A program made the translations under genes and the position numbers. 44,818 bases of DNA, taken from assembly GCA_018664075.1 (NCBI GenBank), contig JABJOY010000003.1, forward strand, positions 1 to 44,818, in the 5' to 3' direction. The notes beneath the pieces are model-generated. The model searched no databases. It saw only the letters and a list, made by a program, of their open reading frames with translations, and was not told the DNA's origin. Positions 17,478 through 26,517 of this stretch are shown here, one piece after another. The number at the start of each line of letters is the position of its first letter. Within the stretch, counting starts at the first letter, position 1. The DNA comes from Porticoccaceae bacterium. GTDB taxonomy: Bacteria; Pseudomonadota; Gammaproteobacteria; Pseudomonadales; Porticoccaceae.

Positions 17478-18974
17478 TTAGCTCATGGTTGGCATCGAGA
17501 ACTGGGCACCTTCACGAACACCAGCTGAAGGCCAGCGCTGAGTGATGGTTTTGCGCTTGGTATAAAAGCGCACAGCATCCGGGCCATAGGCATGGAGATC
17601 ACCAAATAATGAGCGCTTCCAGCCGCCAAAGCTGTGGTAGGCCACCGGGACAGGCAGAGGAATATTAATGCCCACCATGCCCACCTGAATATGGTCAGAG
17701 AAATAGCGCGCCGCTTCACCGTCTCTGGTAAAGATGCAGGTGCCATTGCCATATTCATGATTATCGATCAGATCCATGGCCGCCTGCATGGTATCCACTC
17801 GAATCACCTGCAAAACCGGGCCAAAGATTTCGGCATTGTAGGAATCCATCTCTGGGTTCACGCGGTCGATCAATGTGCCGCCCACATAGAAACCATTCTC
17901 ATAGCCATGAATGCTGGGGTTGCGACCGTCCACGACAATATCAGCCCCTTGCTGTTCGGCACTGTCGATATAGCCAAATACCTTTTGCTGATGTTGCTGG
18001 GTAATCACCGGGCCAAAGTCATTATCGGCATCATGACAGGGGCCAATCTTTAAGCCTTTCATGGCTTCCTGCATTTTGCTGACCAGAGCATCTGCCGCGG
18101 CATCGCCAACGGCTACTGCAACTGACAGGGCCATGCAGCGCTCGCCGGAAGAACCAAAGGCAGCGCCTAAAAGCTGGGCCACGGCATTATCCATATCCGC
18201 ATCGGGCATCACAATAGCGTGATTCTTGGCGCCACCCAGTGCCTGACAGCGCTTGCCGTTGGCACTGGCGGTGCTGTAGATATATTCCGCAATAGGCGTG
18301 GAACCTACAAAGCTCACGGCTTTAATGCGCTCATCATGGAGCAATGTATCAACCGCTTCCTTATCGCCATTGACCACATTCATCACGCCATCTGGCAATC
18401 CGGCTTCTTTCAGCAGTTCAGCAATAAACAATGTGGAAGTTGGGTCGCGCTCCGAGGGTTTCAGTACAAAGCAGTTGCCGCAGACGATGGCCATTGGGTA
18501 CATCCACAGAGGGACCATAGCCGGGAAATTAAATGGGGTAATACCTGCCACTACCCCAAGCGGTTGGAACTCGCTCCAGGAATCAATATTGGGCGCCACA
18601 TTTTTACTGTGCTCGCCTTTTAACAATTCCGGTGCGCAGCAGGCATATTCCACATTCTCAATGCCACGCTGCAATTCACCGGCGGCATCATGGCTGATCT
18701 TGCCATGCTCTTCGCCGATTAATGCACAGATTTTATCCGCGTTCTGTTCCAGCAGATCCTTAAATTTAAACATTACCCGGGCGCGTTTGATGGCTGGGGT
18801 ATTGCGCCATTCGGGGTAAGCTGCCTGGGCCGCCGCAATGGCTTCTTCCACTGTAGCCTTTGAAGCCAGGGCAACCTGTTTGCTCACTTCGCCGGTGGAG
18901 GGGTTGTAGACATCCTGAGTGCGCTCGCCCTCATTGGTTATCTGGCCGTTAATTAAATGTCCTACTACTGTCAT
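17478..18974 (-). CDS. dddC: DddC, CoA-acylating malonate/methylmalonate semialdehyde dehydrogenase
   Basis: This 498-residue enzyme of the MmsA type is recognised by the catalytic Cys280 in GERCMALSVAV, TPFNFPAMVPLWMYP, SFVGSTPIAEYIY and FFTRDG-like/FGDLHAYGPDAVRFYT C-terminal segments. MmsA enzymes oxidise semialdehydes to acyl-CoA with NAD and CoA. In DddD-type DMSP catabolism DddC converts malonate semialdehyde to acetyl-CoA. Its position just after the Fe-alcohol dehydrogenase and BCCT transporter genes, opposite dddD, supports dddC over mmsA of valine degradation: no mmsB or branched-chain genes are nearby. ATG 18974 is chosen over 19004 because GAGGA sits seven bases upstream. The gap from dddB is 23 nt. 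Confidence 0.87.
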   Translation of the reverse strand: MTVVGHLINGQITNEGERTQDVYNPSTGEVSKQVALASKATVEEAIAAAQAAYPEWRNTPAIKRARVMFKFKDLLEQNADKICALIGEEHGKISHDAAGELQRGIENVEYACCAPELLKGEHSKNVAPNIDSWSEFQPLGVVAGITPFNFPAMVPLWMYPMAIVCGNCFVLKPSERDPTSTLFIAELLKEAGLPDGVMNVVNGDKEAVDTLLHDERIKAVSFVGSTPIAEYIYSTASANGKRCQALGGAKNHAIVMPDADMDNAVAQLLGAAFGSSGERCMALSVAVAVGDAAADALVSKMQEAMKGLKIGPCHDADNDFGPVITQQHQQKVFGYIDSAEQQGADIVVDGRNPSIHGYENGFYVGGTLIDRVNPEMDSYNAEIFGPVLQVIRVDTMQAAMDLIDNHEYGNGTCIFTRDGEAARYFSDHIQVGMVGINIPLPVPVAYHSFGGWKRSLFGDLHAYGPDAVRFYTKRKTITQRWPSAGVREGAQFSMPTMS

Positions 18975-18997
18975 TTTGTTGTCCTCAAAAATTTGTT

Positions 18998-20155
18998 TTA
19001 CCAAAGCTTACGATAGATTTCGATAATCTCGTCGGCGCTAGGTACTCGCGGATTATTTCCCGGTGAGCCAGAAGCCAGAGCCTGCTCAGCCATCACCGGT
19101 AAGTTATTAAAAAAGTGGTCGCGATCAATACCAAACTGCTCGGGAGTGGGTACCTGCAGTTCTTCATTAATAGCGTAAAGCTCATCCATTAGCTTGCTGT
19201 TGGCAACAGCGTCGGTGTCATCTTCACTGGCCACACCCATAGCGCGAGCACAGTCTGCATAGCGCTCCGCCGCGGCGGGAATACTGTATTCAGTGACCAT
19301 GGGCAATAACATGGCATTGGAGAGGCCGTGGGGCACATGGTAGAAGGCGCCAATCGGACGTGACATACCGTGGACCAACGCCACTGAGGCATTGGAGAAC
19401 GCTACACCGGCCAGGGTTGCGCCCAGCATCATTTGTTCACGGGCACGTCGATCACTGCCATCGTGGAAAGCTTTGCGCAGATTAGGGGCAATCAGCTTCA
19501 TTGCCGCTATGGCCTGACTGTCGCTATAGAGGCTGGCTTTCTTGCTCACATAGGCTTCCATGGCATGAGTCAGGGCATCAATACCTGTGTCTGCAGTGGT
19601 TCTGGCGGGCAGGCTCAGGGTCAGGCTGTAATCTACCAGAGCCGCCGTGGGCATAAAACCAATGCCAACACAGAGCATTTTTTCGTCGTTGGTCTCATCG
19701 GTAATAATGGTCACCTTGGTGCATTCAGAGCCGGTGCCTGCAGTGGTGGGAATAGCAACAATGGGCAGCCCGGGCTCATTGACCACCCGGGGGAATTTAT
19801 AGTCACGCATGACGCCGCCGTATTTGCCCAGAATGGCAATGGCTTTGGCACTGTCAATGGGGCTGCCACCGCCAATGGCAATAATGCTGTCGTAATTGCC
19901 ATCCCGCACCTTATCCACACCTTCCTGAATAGAGCTAACGGTGGGCTCAGGCACAGTATTATCAAAGATATCTGAATCGATTGATGCGCCTTGTAGACTA
20001 TCCTGCAGAATGGCCACATAGCCCAGTTGCACCATCATTTTGTCAGTGACAATTAATGGCCGGTTACAGTCCAGACTGCGCAGGATATTACCCGCTTCTT
20101 TGCTGGCACCGGCACCTACTTGCATAATGCGCGGCAAAATTATTTGAGTCGACAT
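18998..20155 (-). CDS. dddB: DddB, iron-containing 3-hydroxypropionate dehydrogenase
   Basis: This 385-residue group III alcohol dehydrogenase has a complete metal site, Asp193, His197 (GIDALTHAMEAY), His262 (ALVHGMS) and His276 (HVPHGLSNA), with the same spacing as in the FucO family. The NAD-binding GGGSPIDSAK is at 95-104. In DMSP clusters of this type DddB oxidises 3-hydroxypropionate to malonate semialdehyde, which DddC then consumes. The assignment rests on the gene set dddT-dddB-dddC beside dddD; sequence alone would give only an Fe-dependent alcohol dehydrogenase. It is separated from dddT by two bases and from dddC by 23, so all three form one operon. Confidence 0.87.
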   Translation of the reverse strand: MSTQIILPRIMQVGAGASKEAGNILRSLDCNRPLIVTDKMMVQLGYVAILQDSLQGASIDSDIFDNTVPEPTVSSIQEGVDKVRDGNYDSIIAIGGGSPIDSAKAIAILGKYGGVMRDYKFPRVVNEPGLPIVAIPTTAGTGSECTKVTIITDETNDEKMLCVGIGFMPTAALVDYSLTLSLPARTTADTGIDALTHAMEAYVSKKASLYSDSQAIAAMKLIAPNLRKAFHDGSDRRAREQMMLGATLAGVAFSNASVALVHGMSRPIGAFYHVPHGLSNAMLLPMVTEYSIPAAAERYADCARAMGVASEDDTDAVANSKLMDELYAINEELQVPTPEQFGIDRDHFFNNLPVMAEQALASGSPGNNPRVPSADEIIEIYRKLW

Positions 20156-20157
20156 AA

Positions 20158-21714
20158 CTAGCCCTCTTGTTGCTGATTATTGTTATTAAGGGTTTGGCCT
20201 TCTTGATAAAGGGATTTGCCGAGACCATAGGTGGCCAGAAGCAGCACCACAGAAAAGGGCAGGGCTGCGGCAATGGAGGCGGTTTGTAATGCTTGCAAAC
20301 CACCCGCAAATAAAAGCACTGCAGCTACTGCGGCTATGGCGATACCCCAGAAAATACGCAGACGCGCTGATGGGTTGTTGTCACCCATGGCCACCAATGT
20401 GCAGATCACCAGAGTCGCACTGTCGGCTGAGGTAACAAAATAGGTGGCTAGCATTACCGTGCAGATGGTGGCCATCGCGCCGGTTAACCACAGGCCAAGA
20501 TCCATTAACTCAATGGTTTTAAATAATGCTGTGGTGTGGTCTGCATTGACCGCGGCGGCAACGCCACCATCGCCAAATAATTCTATGTGCATAGCTGTAT
20601 TGCCAAAAATGGTAATCCACAAAATGGTCAGTACAGTTGGTGCGCCCAGCACCCCTAAAAGAAACTCTCTGATAGTGCGGCCGCGGGAAATACGAGCAAT
20701 AAAAATACCGGTAAAAGGAGACCAGGCTATCCACCAGCCCCAGTAGAAGATCGTCCAATCGCTCTGCCATTGGCTGTGCTGCGCTGGTGCCAGCCAGGCG
20801 CCCAGGGCTGGTGCATTGGCTATATAGTCGAGGGTATTGCTGCCTAGAGAACTGACCAGATAGGCTGTTGGCCCAAAGATAAAAAACAGTGCCAATATAA
20901 GCATTGTCAGGCGCATATTCAGTTCGCTGAGGATACGAATACCGCGATTAATACCAGTCAATACCGAGACAGTAGCAACTATCGAAATTGCCCCTATCAG
21001 CACAATCTGAGTATTGATACTGATATCGATACCAATTAGATAGTTGATGCCGGCATTGATCTGCTGTGCGCCCATGCCCAATGAGGTGGCAATACCAAAT
21101 ACAGTGCCCAGTACCGCCAACAGATCGGCAGTATAGCCAATGGGTCCATAGATGCGATCGCCAAGTACCGGGTACAGTGCAGAGCGAATAGACAGGGGCA
21201 GACCTTTGCGATAACTGAAGTAGGCGAAGCACATACCTAAAATGGCATACAGAGCCCAGCCATGCAGCCCCCAGTGAAATATGGTGATGCGCATTGCTAC
21301 CTGAGCAGCCTCGGCTGTCATGGATTGGTCATCAGTTACAAACGGATTGCTCTGCAGATAGTACATGGGCTCGGCAATACTCCAGAACAGAATACCAATC
21401 CCAATGCCGGCACCAAACAACATTGAAAACCAGGCGAAATAGCCAAACTCCGGCCGATCAGTATCCGCGCCCAATCGAATCTTGCCATATTTGCTGAATA
21501 CCAAGACCAGTGCAACGGCGATATACAGATTCATCAGAGCGATGTAATACCAGCTCAATTCAGTGGCAATAAAGTCTCGTGCGGAGTTGTAAAGAGCATC
21601 TGCAACCTGGGGGCTCAGCAGGGTAAACAGCACAAAAGCACCTACTAAACCTGCTGAGCTAATGGCCATTATCGGATGAATACTTGCGAGAGGATTGATG
21701 CTTTGCTGCGACAT
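20158..21714 (-). CDS. dddT: DddT, BCCT-family DMSP/betaine transporter
   Basis: This 518-residue inner-membrane protein of the betaine-choline-carnitine transporter family has about twelve membrane spans. It shows the glycine-rich GAGIGIGILFWSIAEP element, LGMGAQQINAGINYL and the family signature GWWIAWSPFTGIFIARISRG. BCCT carriers import quaternary ammonium or tertiary sulfonium osmolytes, usually with sodium or proton. Lying at the head of the dddT-dddB-dddC operon and diverging from dddD, it is the expected DMSP importer, though glycine betaine, choline or carnitine could also be carried. There is no long cytoplasmic C-terminal osmosensing tail (the protein ends about 25 residues after the last span), so it looks like a nutrient importer. 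Confidence 0.88.
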   Translation of the reverse strand: MSQQSINPLASIHPIMAISSAGLVGAFVLFTLLSPQVADALYNSARDFIATELSWYYIALMNLYIAVALVLVFSKYGKIRLGADTDRPEFGYFAWFSMLFGAGIGIGILFWSIAEPMYYLQSNPFVTDDQSMTAEAAQVAMRITIFHWGLHGWALYAILGMCFAYFSYRKGLPLSIRSALYPVLGDRIYGPIGYTADLLAVLGTVFGIATSLGMGAQQINAGINYLIGIDISINTQIVLIGAISIVATVSVLTGINRGIRILSELNMRLTMLILALFFIFGPTAYLVSSLGSNTLDYIANAPALGAWLAPAQHSQWQSDWTIFYWGWWIAWSPFTGIFIARISRGRTIREFLLGVLGAPTVLTILWITIFGNTAMHIELFGDGGVAAAVNADHTTALFKTIELMDLGLWLTGAMATICTVMLATYFVTSADSATLVICTLVAMGDNNPSARLRIFWGIAIAAVAAVLLFAGGLQALQTASIAAALPFSVVLLLATYGLGKSLYQEGQTLNNNNQQQEG

Positions 21715-21921
21715 AAAATTTCTCTGAATATTGTTATTCTAATTTTATTTAAAACGATATGATTCGTATTGTTATCCAGTTAAGAGCTGTATGCAACCGT
21801 TAAATTTAGCCTTTTTGTAATCAATTTCTCAGCCATAAAAAAAACCATGCCTGAGGCGACTTTTTTGTTGCTGGCGCGATATTCGTTAGGTTTCTAACAT
21901 CCCGCTTAACAAAGACGGCTG
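21715..21921. promoter_or_regulatory. dddT-dddD divergent control region with operator-like dyads
   Basis: This 207-nt AT-rich region separates the divergent dddT and dddD genes. At 21753-21773 lies an imperfect 21-nt palindrome, with half-sites AACGATATGA and TCGTATTGTT around a central T; 16 of 20 arm positions are symmetric. At 21885-21898 is a perfect dyad GTTAG-GTTT-CTAAC, only 24 nt before the GTG at 21922, and GCCTGAGGC lies near 21849. These are plausible binding sites for the IclR and/or LysR proteins encoded in the operon. Which protein binds is not known. Confidence 0.5.
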
Positions 21922-24543
21922 GTGTTATTTATTGTGCAAAAACTAAATCAATTACCCCTCAAGGGGATTCGGGTGGTGGACTTTGGTCAGCAGATCGCTG
22001 GTCCCGCTGTGGCTATGGTGCTGGCAGATCTGGGCGCTACTGTGGTGCATATTGATCCGCCCACTGGCCCCCAGTGGCAGCATCAGGCCAATGCTATTTT
22101 AAACCGCAACAAAAGCTGTCTGTCTGTGGATCTTAAAACTCCAGAGGGCCTCGATCAGGCTATGGCACTAATTGCCCATGCTGATGTGGTGATTGAGTCT
22201 TTCCGTCCGGGGGTTATGCAGCGGTTGGGTATCGACTTTGCCCAGTTGCGAGAGACCAGCCCCGAGCTAGTCACATTGTCTGTGCCCGGCTTTGCCAGCA
22301 ATGACCAGCTGCGCAGTGAGTGGAAGGCCACTGAGGCTGTAGTGGCTGCCACCGCTGGTGCCTTTACCGATATGGGCTTTAACCGTGTGCTGATGGGTTT
22401 GAACCCCTGCTTCTCGCCATTGCCCCTAGCCTCTTCCTACACCATAACCATGGCATCCAGCGCTGTTGTTCTGGCCTTGCTGGCGCGGGAAAAGTCAGGC
22501 TGTGGTGACCATATAGAAGTACCAGTAATTGCAGCGATGATGGAGGGGCTGTCCTACAACTCCTATCAGGTTGCGGATTTGCCTGAGCGCTACAAGACCA
22601 TGCGTGAGTTAGAGATCGAGCGGCGGCAGGCTAACAATATTGATTTGGACCTTAGCTATACAGACCTGCAGGAATACCTCGACCCTTTCTACAGAACCTA
22701 TCAATGCGCCGATGGCCGCATGTTTTACATTGTGTGCCCGTCCCACCGCAATCACGCCCGTCGTTGCCTCGAGGTCTTGGGTCTGTATGAAGAGGTCATG
22801 GCCGAGGGCATGCCAGAGGTGACAGACCTGCACCTTCCAGTAACTGAGTGGGAGGGTGAAAGCTCTCTGGGTGTCTACCCATTACCCAAGCGCTGGGCCG
22901 ATATTATCTCGGCAAAGATAAAGCTGGTGATGCTGACCAGGACGTCCTCCGAATGGGGTAAAATTTTTGGTGAGGGCCAGATTCCCGGTGCTCCCCACCG
23001 CACAACTAAAGAATGGGTTAACAGCAAGCACTGCAATGATGCAGGACTGATTGTTGAAGTGAATGACCCAGAGTACGGTTTGATGAAACAGCCTGGTCCA
23101 GTGTCCTGGTTAGAAGAATCTGCGAGTCGCCTTTTGGCCCCCTCAGCCCGCAAATTTGTCTCCTTTAATCAGGCACTAGCCGAGCTGACTTCTGTGTCAG
23201 TTGCACCTTTGCCAGCTCCAGACCAACAGCAACAAAATAAAGGCTGGCTGGATGGCTTGCGGGTACTGGATCTAACCAATGTGATTGCCGGACCCCATTC
23301 CACTGCATTTCTCGGTCGCTTTGGCGCTGAGATAATCAAGGTTGAGCCTGTGGTGCCTATGTATGATCCGTTGATCGGAACATTGTTTGCCTTTCAGGCG
23401 GATATGGGCAAGAGCAGTGCCCTGATTGATATTAATACGGTGGAGGGTCGCGAGGCCTTTAATCGCCTGGTGCGTTCTGTGGATATGGTGGTTATTAATG
23501 CCCCGGAGCGGCAGATGAAGCCACTGGGCCTGGACCATGATGCACTGCAGGCGGTTAATCCAGGCGTGTTGTTCTGTCGTCTGGATTGTCTCGGTGGTCC
23601 GGTGCCTGCCCAGAAGACTAACTATATTGGCTATGACGATATTATTCAGGCCAACAGCGGTATTATGAGTCGTTTCGGTGGTGCCCAGACCCCAGAGGAA
23701 CATGCCCATTTGGGTACCCTGGATGTGAACTGTGGTTTTGCTGGTGGTCTGGCCATGGCTTTGGCGCTCTATCACAAAGCTAAAACTGGAGAGGTCAGTC
23801 GCGCCAGAACATCATTGTCCGCGGTGACCAATCTCGCCCAGCTGCCATTCTGTTTTGACTATGCAGGTCTTGAGGATTTCAATGAGCCCTCTGGCCGTCA
23901 TGCCATGGGCAACCATGAGTTATCCCATTTTTACCAGACTGCTGATGACTGGATTTTCCTCGATGCAGAGCAGGCGGATCTGCCGGCTCTGGAGAATATC
24001 CAGGGACTTCAGGGGATTACCACCACTGCAGATATTGGGGTGTTTTTAAACGTTGCTTTCCAGCAGGCTTCTTCCTCTGTGTGGATCGAGCGACTGTTGG
24101 CCGCAGATGTGGCCGCAGCGCAGCCCATTTCCATTGAGACCTTGCGCGAACAATATAGCCGCCTGGCCGATGGCACAGTGGGCACTGAGCTTGGTAGTTT
24201 TGCCTTCTCTGTTTATCCCCATCACCCGAGTGGGCATCAGCTCACCCAGATTGACCACTACGCGATTCGCCCCACCTGCGCGCGCATTGATGCGGTGAGT
24301 CCAACCGAGGCCCATGGCCATTCCACTAGAGAGATTCTGGCGGCGGTTAACTACAGCGACAAGCAGATTGAGTCTATGTTACAGCGCGGTATTGCCGGCC
24401 TAGCCTGGGGTAAAACCTATCTGCCAGGCGATTCACTAGGCCAGCCATTGCCAGAGCTAGATGGACTTTTCAGCGCAACGGATGCAGAGGCTGTAAGTTG
24501 GGTCGATACCGAGTCGACCGACGGAGATATCTTCATCACATAG
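21922..24543 (+). CDS. dddD: DddD, DMSP CoA-transferase/lyase (double CaiB domain)
   Basis: This 873-residue protein has two tandem type III CoA-transferase (CaiB/BaiF) domains. The first starts at LKGIRVVDFGQQIAGPAVAM, the second near residue 442 (WLDGLRVLDLTNVIAGPHST). This duplication and length are diagnostic of DddD, which attaches CoA to DMSP and releases DMS with 3-hydroxypropionyl-CoA. Asp601 in HLGTLDVNCGF is where the catalytic Asp of the second domain is expected (Asp602 in Halomonas DddD, from memory). The first domain has no such Asp in its equivalent loop, as is usual for DddD. Starts are GTG 21922 or GTG 21934, both with poor Shine-Dalgarno sites. The neighbours dddT, dddB and dddC confirm the role. 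Its last 87 nt overlap the antiparallel TraR/DksA gene. Confidence 0.92.
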   Translation: MLFIVQKLNQLPLKGIRVVDFGQQIAGPAVAMVLADLGATVVHIDPPTGPQWQHQANAILNRNKSCLSVDLKTPEGLDQAMALIAHADVVIESFRPGVMQRLGIDFAQLRETSPELVTLSVPGFASNDQLRSEWKATEAVVAATAGAFTDMGFNRVLMGLNPCFSPLPLASSYTITMASSAVVLALLAREKSGCGDHIEVPVIAAMMEGLSYNSYQVADLPERYKTMRELEIERRQANNIDLDLSYTDLQEYLDPFYRTYQCADGRMFYIVCPSHRNHARRCLEVLGLYEEVMAEGMPEVTDLHLPVTEWEGESSLGVYPLPKRWADIISAKIKLVMLTRTSSEWGKIFGEGQIPGAPHRTTKEWVNSKHCNDAGLIVEVNDPEYGLMKQPGPVSWLEESASRLLAPSARKFVSFNQALAELTSVSVAPLPAPDQQQQNKGWLDGLRVLDLTNVIAGPHSTAFLGRFGAEIIKVEPVVPMYDPLIGTLFAFQADMGKSSALIDINTVEGREAFNRLVRSVDMVVINAPERQMKPLGLDHDALQAVNPGVLFCRLDCLGGPVPAQKTNYIGYDDIIQANSGIMSRFGGAQTPEEHAHLGTLDVNCGFAGGLAMALALYHKAKTGEVSRARTSLSAVTNLAQLPFCFDYAGLEDFNEPSGRHAMGNHELSHFYQTADDWIFLDAEQADLPALENIQGLQGITTTADIGVFLNVAFQQASSSVWIERLLAADVAAAQPISIETLREQYSRLADGTVGTELGSFAFSVYPHHPSGHQLTQIDHYAIRPTCARIDAVSPTEAHGHSTREILAAVNYSDKQIESMLQRGIAGLAWGKTYLPGDSLGQPLPELDGLFSATDAEAVSWVDTESTDGDIFIT

Positions 24544-24801
24544 GTTGCAATAACCGTAGTCGCCAGCCTCAATGCGAGCCAGTGCGCCGCCGATTAGGCC
24601 CAGCTGTTGCTGGCGTCGGCGCGAGGCTTCCTGAGCCATCTGTGCCCCTTGCATAGCATCCATTCTTGATAGTCTGCCGACCGTGGATTGATCCAGTTCC
24701 ACCGGTTTGCAAGCCTCGGCGGACATGACTTCGAGATCCTGTAATTCTGTGCGCATTGCCAACAGGCGCAGACGGAAATCCTCTTGCGCGGCGGCGTCCA
24801 T
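24457..24801 (-). CDS. DksA/TraR-type C4 zinc-finger protein
   Basis: This 114-residue protein has a helical N-terminal part rich in Arg/Glu/Gln (about 1-78) and a C-terminal C4 zinc finger, YCNLCDEDI then CIRCAE, with the linker RLGIDPTYSL. That is the DksA/TraR family layout, shortened relative to DksA (about 150 residues). DksA-like proteins bind RNA polymerase through the secondary channel and act with ppGpp; short versions often accompany metabolic or phage loci. Acidic tip residues of the DksA type (Asp-x-x-Asp-Ala) are possibly represented by SRMDAMQGAQMA. Its ATG overlaps the LysR stop codon (TAATG), so it is the last gene of the sox operon. Its last 87 nt overlap dddD on the other strand. 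Confidence 0.85.
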   Translation of the reverse strand: MDAAAQEDFRLRLLAMRTELQDLEVMSAEACKPVELDQSTVGRLSRMDAMQGAQMAQEASRRRQQQLGLIGGALARIEAGDYGYCNLCDEDISVGRLGIDPTYSLCIRCAEKSI

Positions 24802-25778
24802 TAGATGCTCGGCATCTCGGTAATGGCGTAGGCCTGCTGGTCTAGCCAGGGAGCGATCTGGGTCAGCTGAGGCACTATTTCATCGCTGTAGATCGTGCGA
24901 CAGATATCGGCGATCTGGTCGGGCAAGGTACCCAGCTCCTTCTGTCGACAGAGCATGGTGAGATAGCGGGCATTGGCACCATTGGCCAGCTGCAATACTC
25001 GACAGCCCTGCAGTAGTTCCGGGTAGCGCACCATGCACAGACCAGTAGTAATGGCCCAGCCCTGTCCTGACTGGACGAAGCGCATCAATGTTTGAGTACT
25101 GTCCAGTTCAAACACGGTCTGCAATTCAACATTCAGTCGCCGGGCAATTAAATTGGTCAGGGCACCCAGTCGCGACTGTTTACTGTAATGGACAAAGGGC
25201 ACATTTTCGGCCAGCCAGGCTGGCGTTGCGGCACCGTCCTGGGCAAATTTCTCTGGCACGATCATAACAAAGGGATCGCGCAAAATAGGTCGACGCTCGA
25301 GCCATGGGTGTTCGTCAATAGGGTCGCTGGTTATCAGCAGATCGAGATTGCGATTGATAAGATCCTGGGACAGGGATGAACCCAGCCCGGTGCACAGGGC
25401 AAGCTTGGATACAAAGGGGTTTACCTGTTGCATAAACTGCAGCCCGGCAACATCACAAAATGAATCCACCATTCCAACATTGAGTGGCAGCAGTCCACCA
25501 CGGGCAGTCATGCGCACATGTGCCAGCATCCGCTGGGTATCATTGATAATCTGGAAGGCGTAATCCCTGAGAACCTGACCACTGGGTGTCAGCTTAATAG
25601 GGCGTGAGCGAGTTACCACTAGCTGGGTTTCAGTCTGGCTCTCTAGCTGCTTGATAGTTTGGGATACAGCGGACTGGGTGATCCCCAGGCGCTCGGCAGC
25701 CTGGGTCAATGTCTCTGCTTCGGCAACCGCTGAAAAAACTCGCAGGGCGCCGATTTCAATATTTTTATGAGTCTTCAT
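24801..25778 (-). CDS. LysR-family regulator at the end of the sox operon
   Basis: This 325-residue LysR protein starts MKTHKNIEIGALRVFSAVAE, with the DNA-binding helix-turn-helix LTQAAERLGITQSAVSQTIKQL and an effector domain beginning near LPLNVGMVDSFCDVAG. The open frame extends upstream to 25901, overlapping soxG, but ATG 25778 is where LysR family proteins begin and leaves a 35-nt gap to soxG. Encoded downstream of soxG and coupled to the TraR-like gene, it may autoregulate the sarcosine oxidase operon. This differs from Pseudomonas, where AraC-type proteins (GbdR, SouR) control sox genes. It might instead act on the neighbouring ddd genes. Confidence 0.88.
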   Translation of the reverse strand: MKTHKNIEIGALRVFSAVAEAETLTQAAERLGITQSAVSQTIKQLESQTETQLVVTRSRPIKLTPSGQVLRDYAFQIINDTQRMLAHVRMTARGGLLPLNVGMVDSFCDVAGLQFMQQVNPFVSKLALCTGLGSSLSQDLINRNLDLLITSDPIDEHPWLERRPILRDPFVMIVPEKFAQDGAATPAWLAENVPFVHYSKQSRLGALTNLIARRLNVELQTVFELDSTQTLMRFVQSGQGWAITTGLCMVRYPELLQGCRVLQLANGANARYLTMLCRQKELGTLPDQIADICRTIYSDEIVPQLTQIAPWLDQQAYAITEMPSI

Positions 25779-25813
25779 AACATCGCAGTATAAGCGATGA
25801 AAAAGATAAAGCG

Positions 25814-26515
25814 TTACTCGACTGCGGCAAGGCTTCTTATGGCTGCGACACCAATGGTCACACCCTGATGCTCTTCCATTGCATCCAGCAGGCAGTCCCA
25901 CAGAAATTCTGTAGAGGCAACATCACTAAAAACATAGAAGCAGGGGGTGGTGCCCAGATCATGGCGCACAATCACGGTATTGATTTTGGCCACCGATGTC
26001 TGGGCAATCTGGCCCTGGGCAAACTTGTGGGTACGCAGATCAACACCACAGATTTTTGAGAACATCTCTGGAGCCAGAAGACCTGTAACCGCCAGCCAGC
26101 AATGGCTATCCGCTCTGGGCAATGAATAGGTTTGCGCAGGCAGATCCTGTTGATTGAGCCTGGTTATCAGACTGGAATCAGCCTCTACATCAGAGACAAT
26201 CAATAACTCCTGATGGGACAGTTTGGCGACCAGTGATCCATCAGCTTGAGTGACAGCTGTATTGGGTTGCTCGGGCAATTGCACTGCCTGGCTTGCCGCC
26301 CAATGGGGCGCTTCGGGACCTTTAAACCCGGTGCGGGGCAATGTGGACAGATCCGCAAGACCAAGGCTGATTGCCAGTCTGGGCTCCATGCTGGTATTGC
26401 CGTACCTGCTGACCAGCAAGGCGTCGCCAACCATTTCAAACTGAGCATTGAGGGCCTGGTGGCGGCGATATAAAGGGCTGCGTCTGGCCGTCTGATCAGG
26501 TGTTAATTCAGTCAT
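25814..26515 (-). CDS. soxG: Sarcosine oxidase gamma subunit SoxG
   Basis: This 233-residue protein is slightly longer than most SoxG proteins (about 200). The recognised pattern is an N-terminal RRSPLYRRHQALNAQF, a central segment ending in LPRADSHCWLAVTGLLAPEMFSKICGVDLR, and a C-terminal VASTEFLWDCLLDAME. SoxG is the structural gamma subunit of heterotetrameric sarcosine oxidase and shares the GcvT fold. It starts two bases after the soxA stop codon, in the conserved order soxB-soxD-soxA-soxG. No catalytic residues are assigned to this subunit. Confidence 0.9.
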   Translation of the reverse strand: MTELTPDQTARRSPLYRRHQALNAQFEMVGDALLVSRYGNTSMEPRLAISLGLADLSTLPRTGFKGPEAPHWAASQAVQLPEQPNTAVTQADGSLVAKLSHQELLIVSDVEADSSLITRLNQQDLPAQTYSLPRADSHCWLAVTGLLAPEMFSKICGVDLRTHKFAQGQIAQTSVAKINTVIVRHDLGTTPCFYVFSDVASTEFLWDCLLDAMEEHQGVTIGVAAIRSLAAVE

Positions 26516-26517
26516 GG

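Noticed and set aside
17478-18974. MmsA of valine degradation
   Set aside because: No branched-chain catabolism genes are nearby; the gene order with BCCT, Fe-alcohol dehydrogenase and DddD fits DddC.
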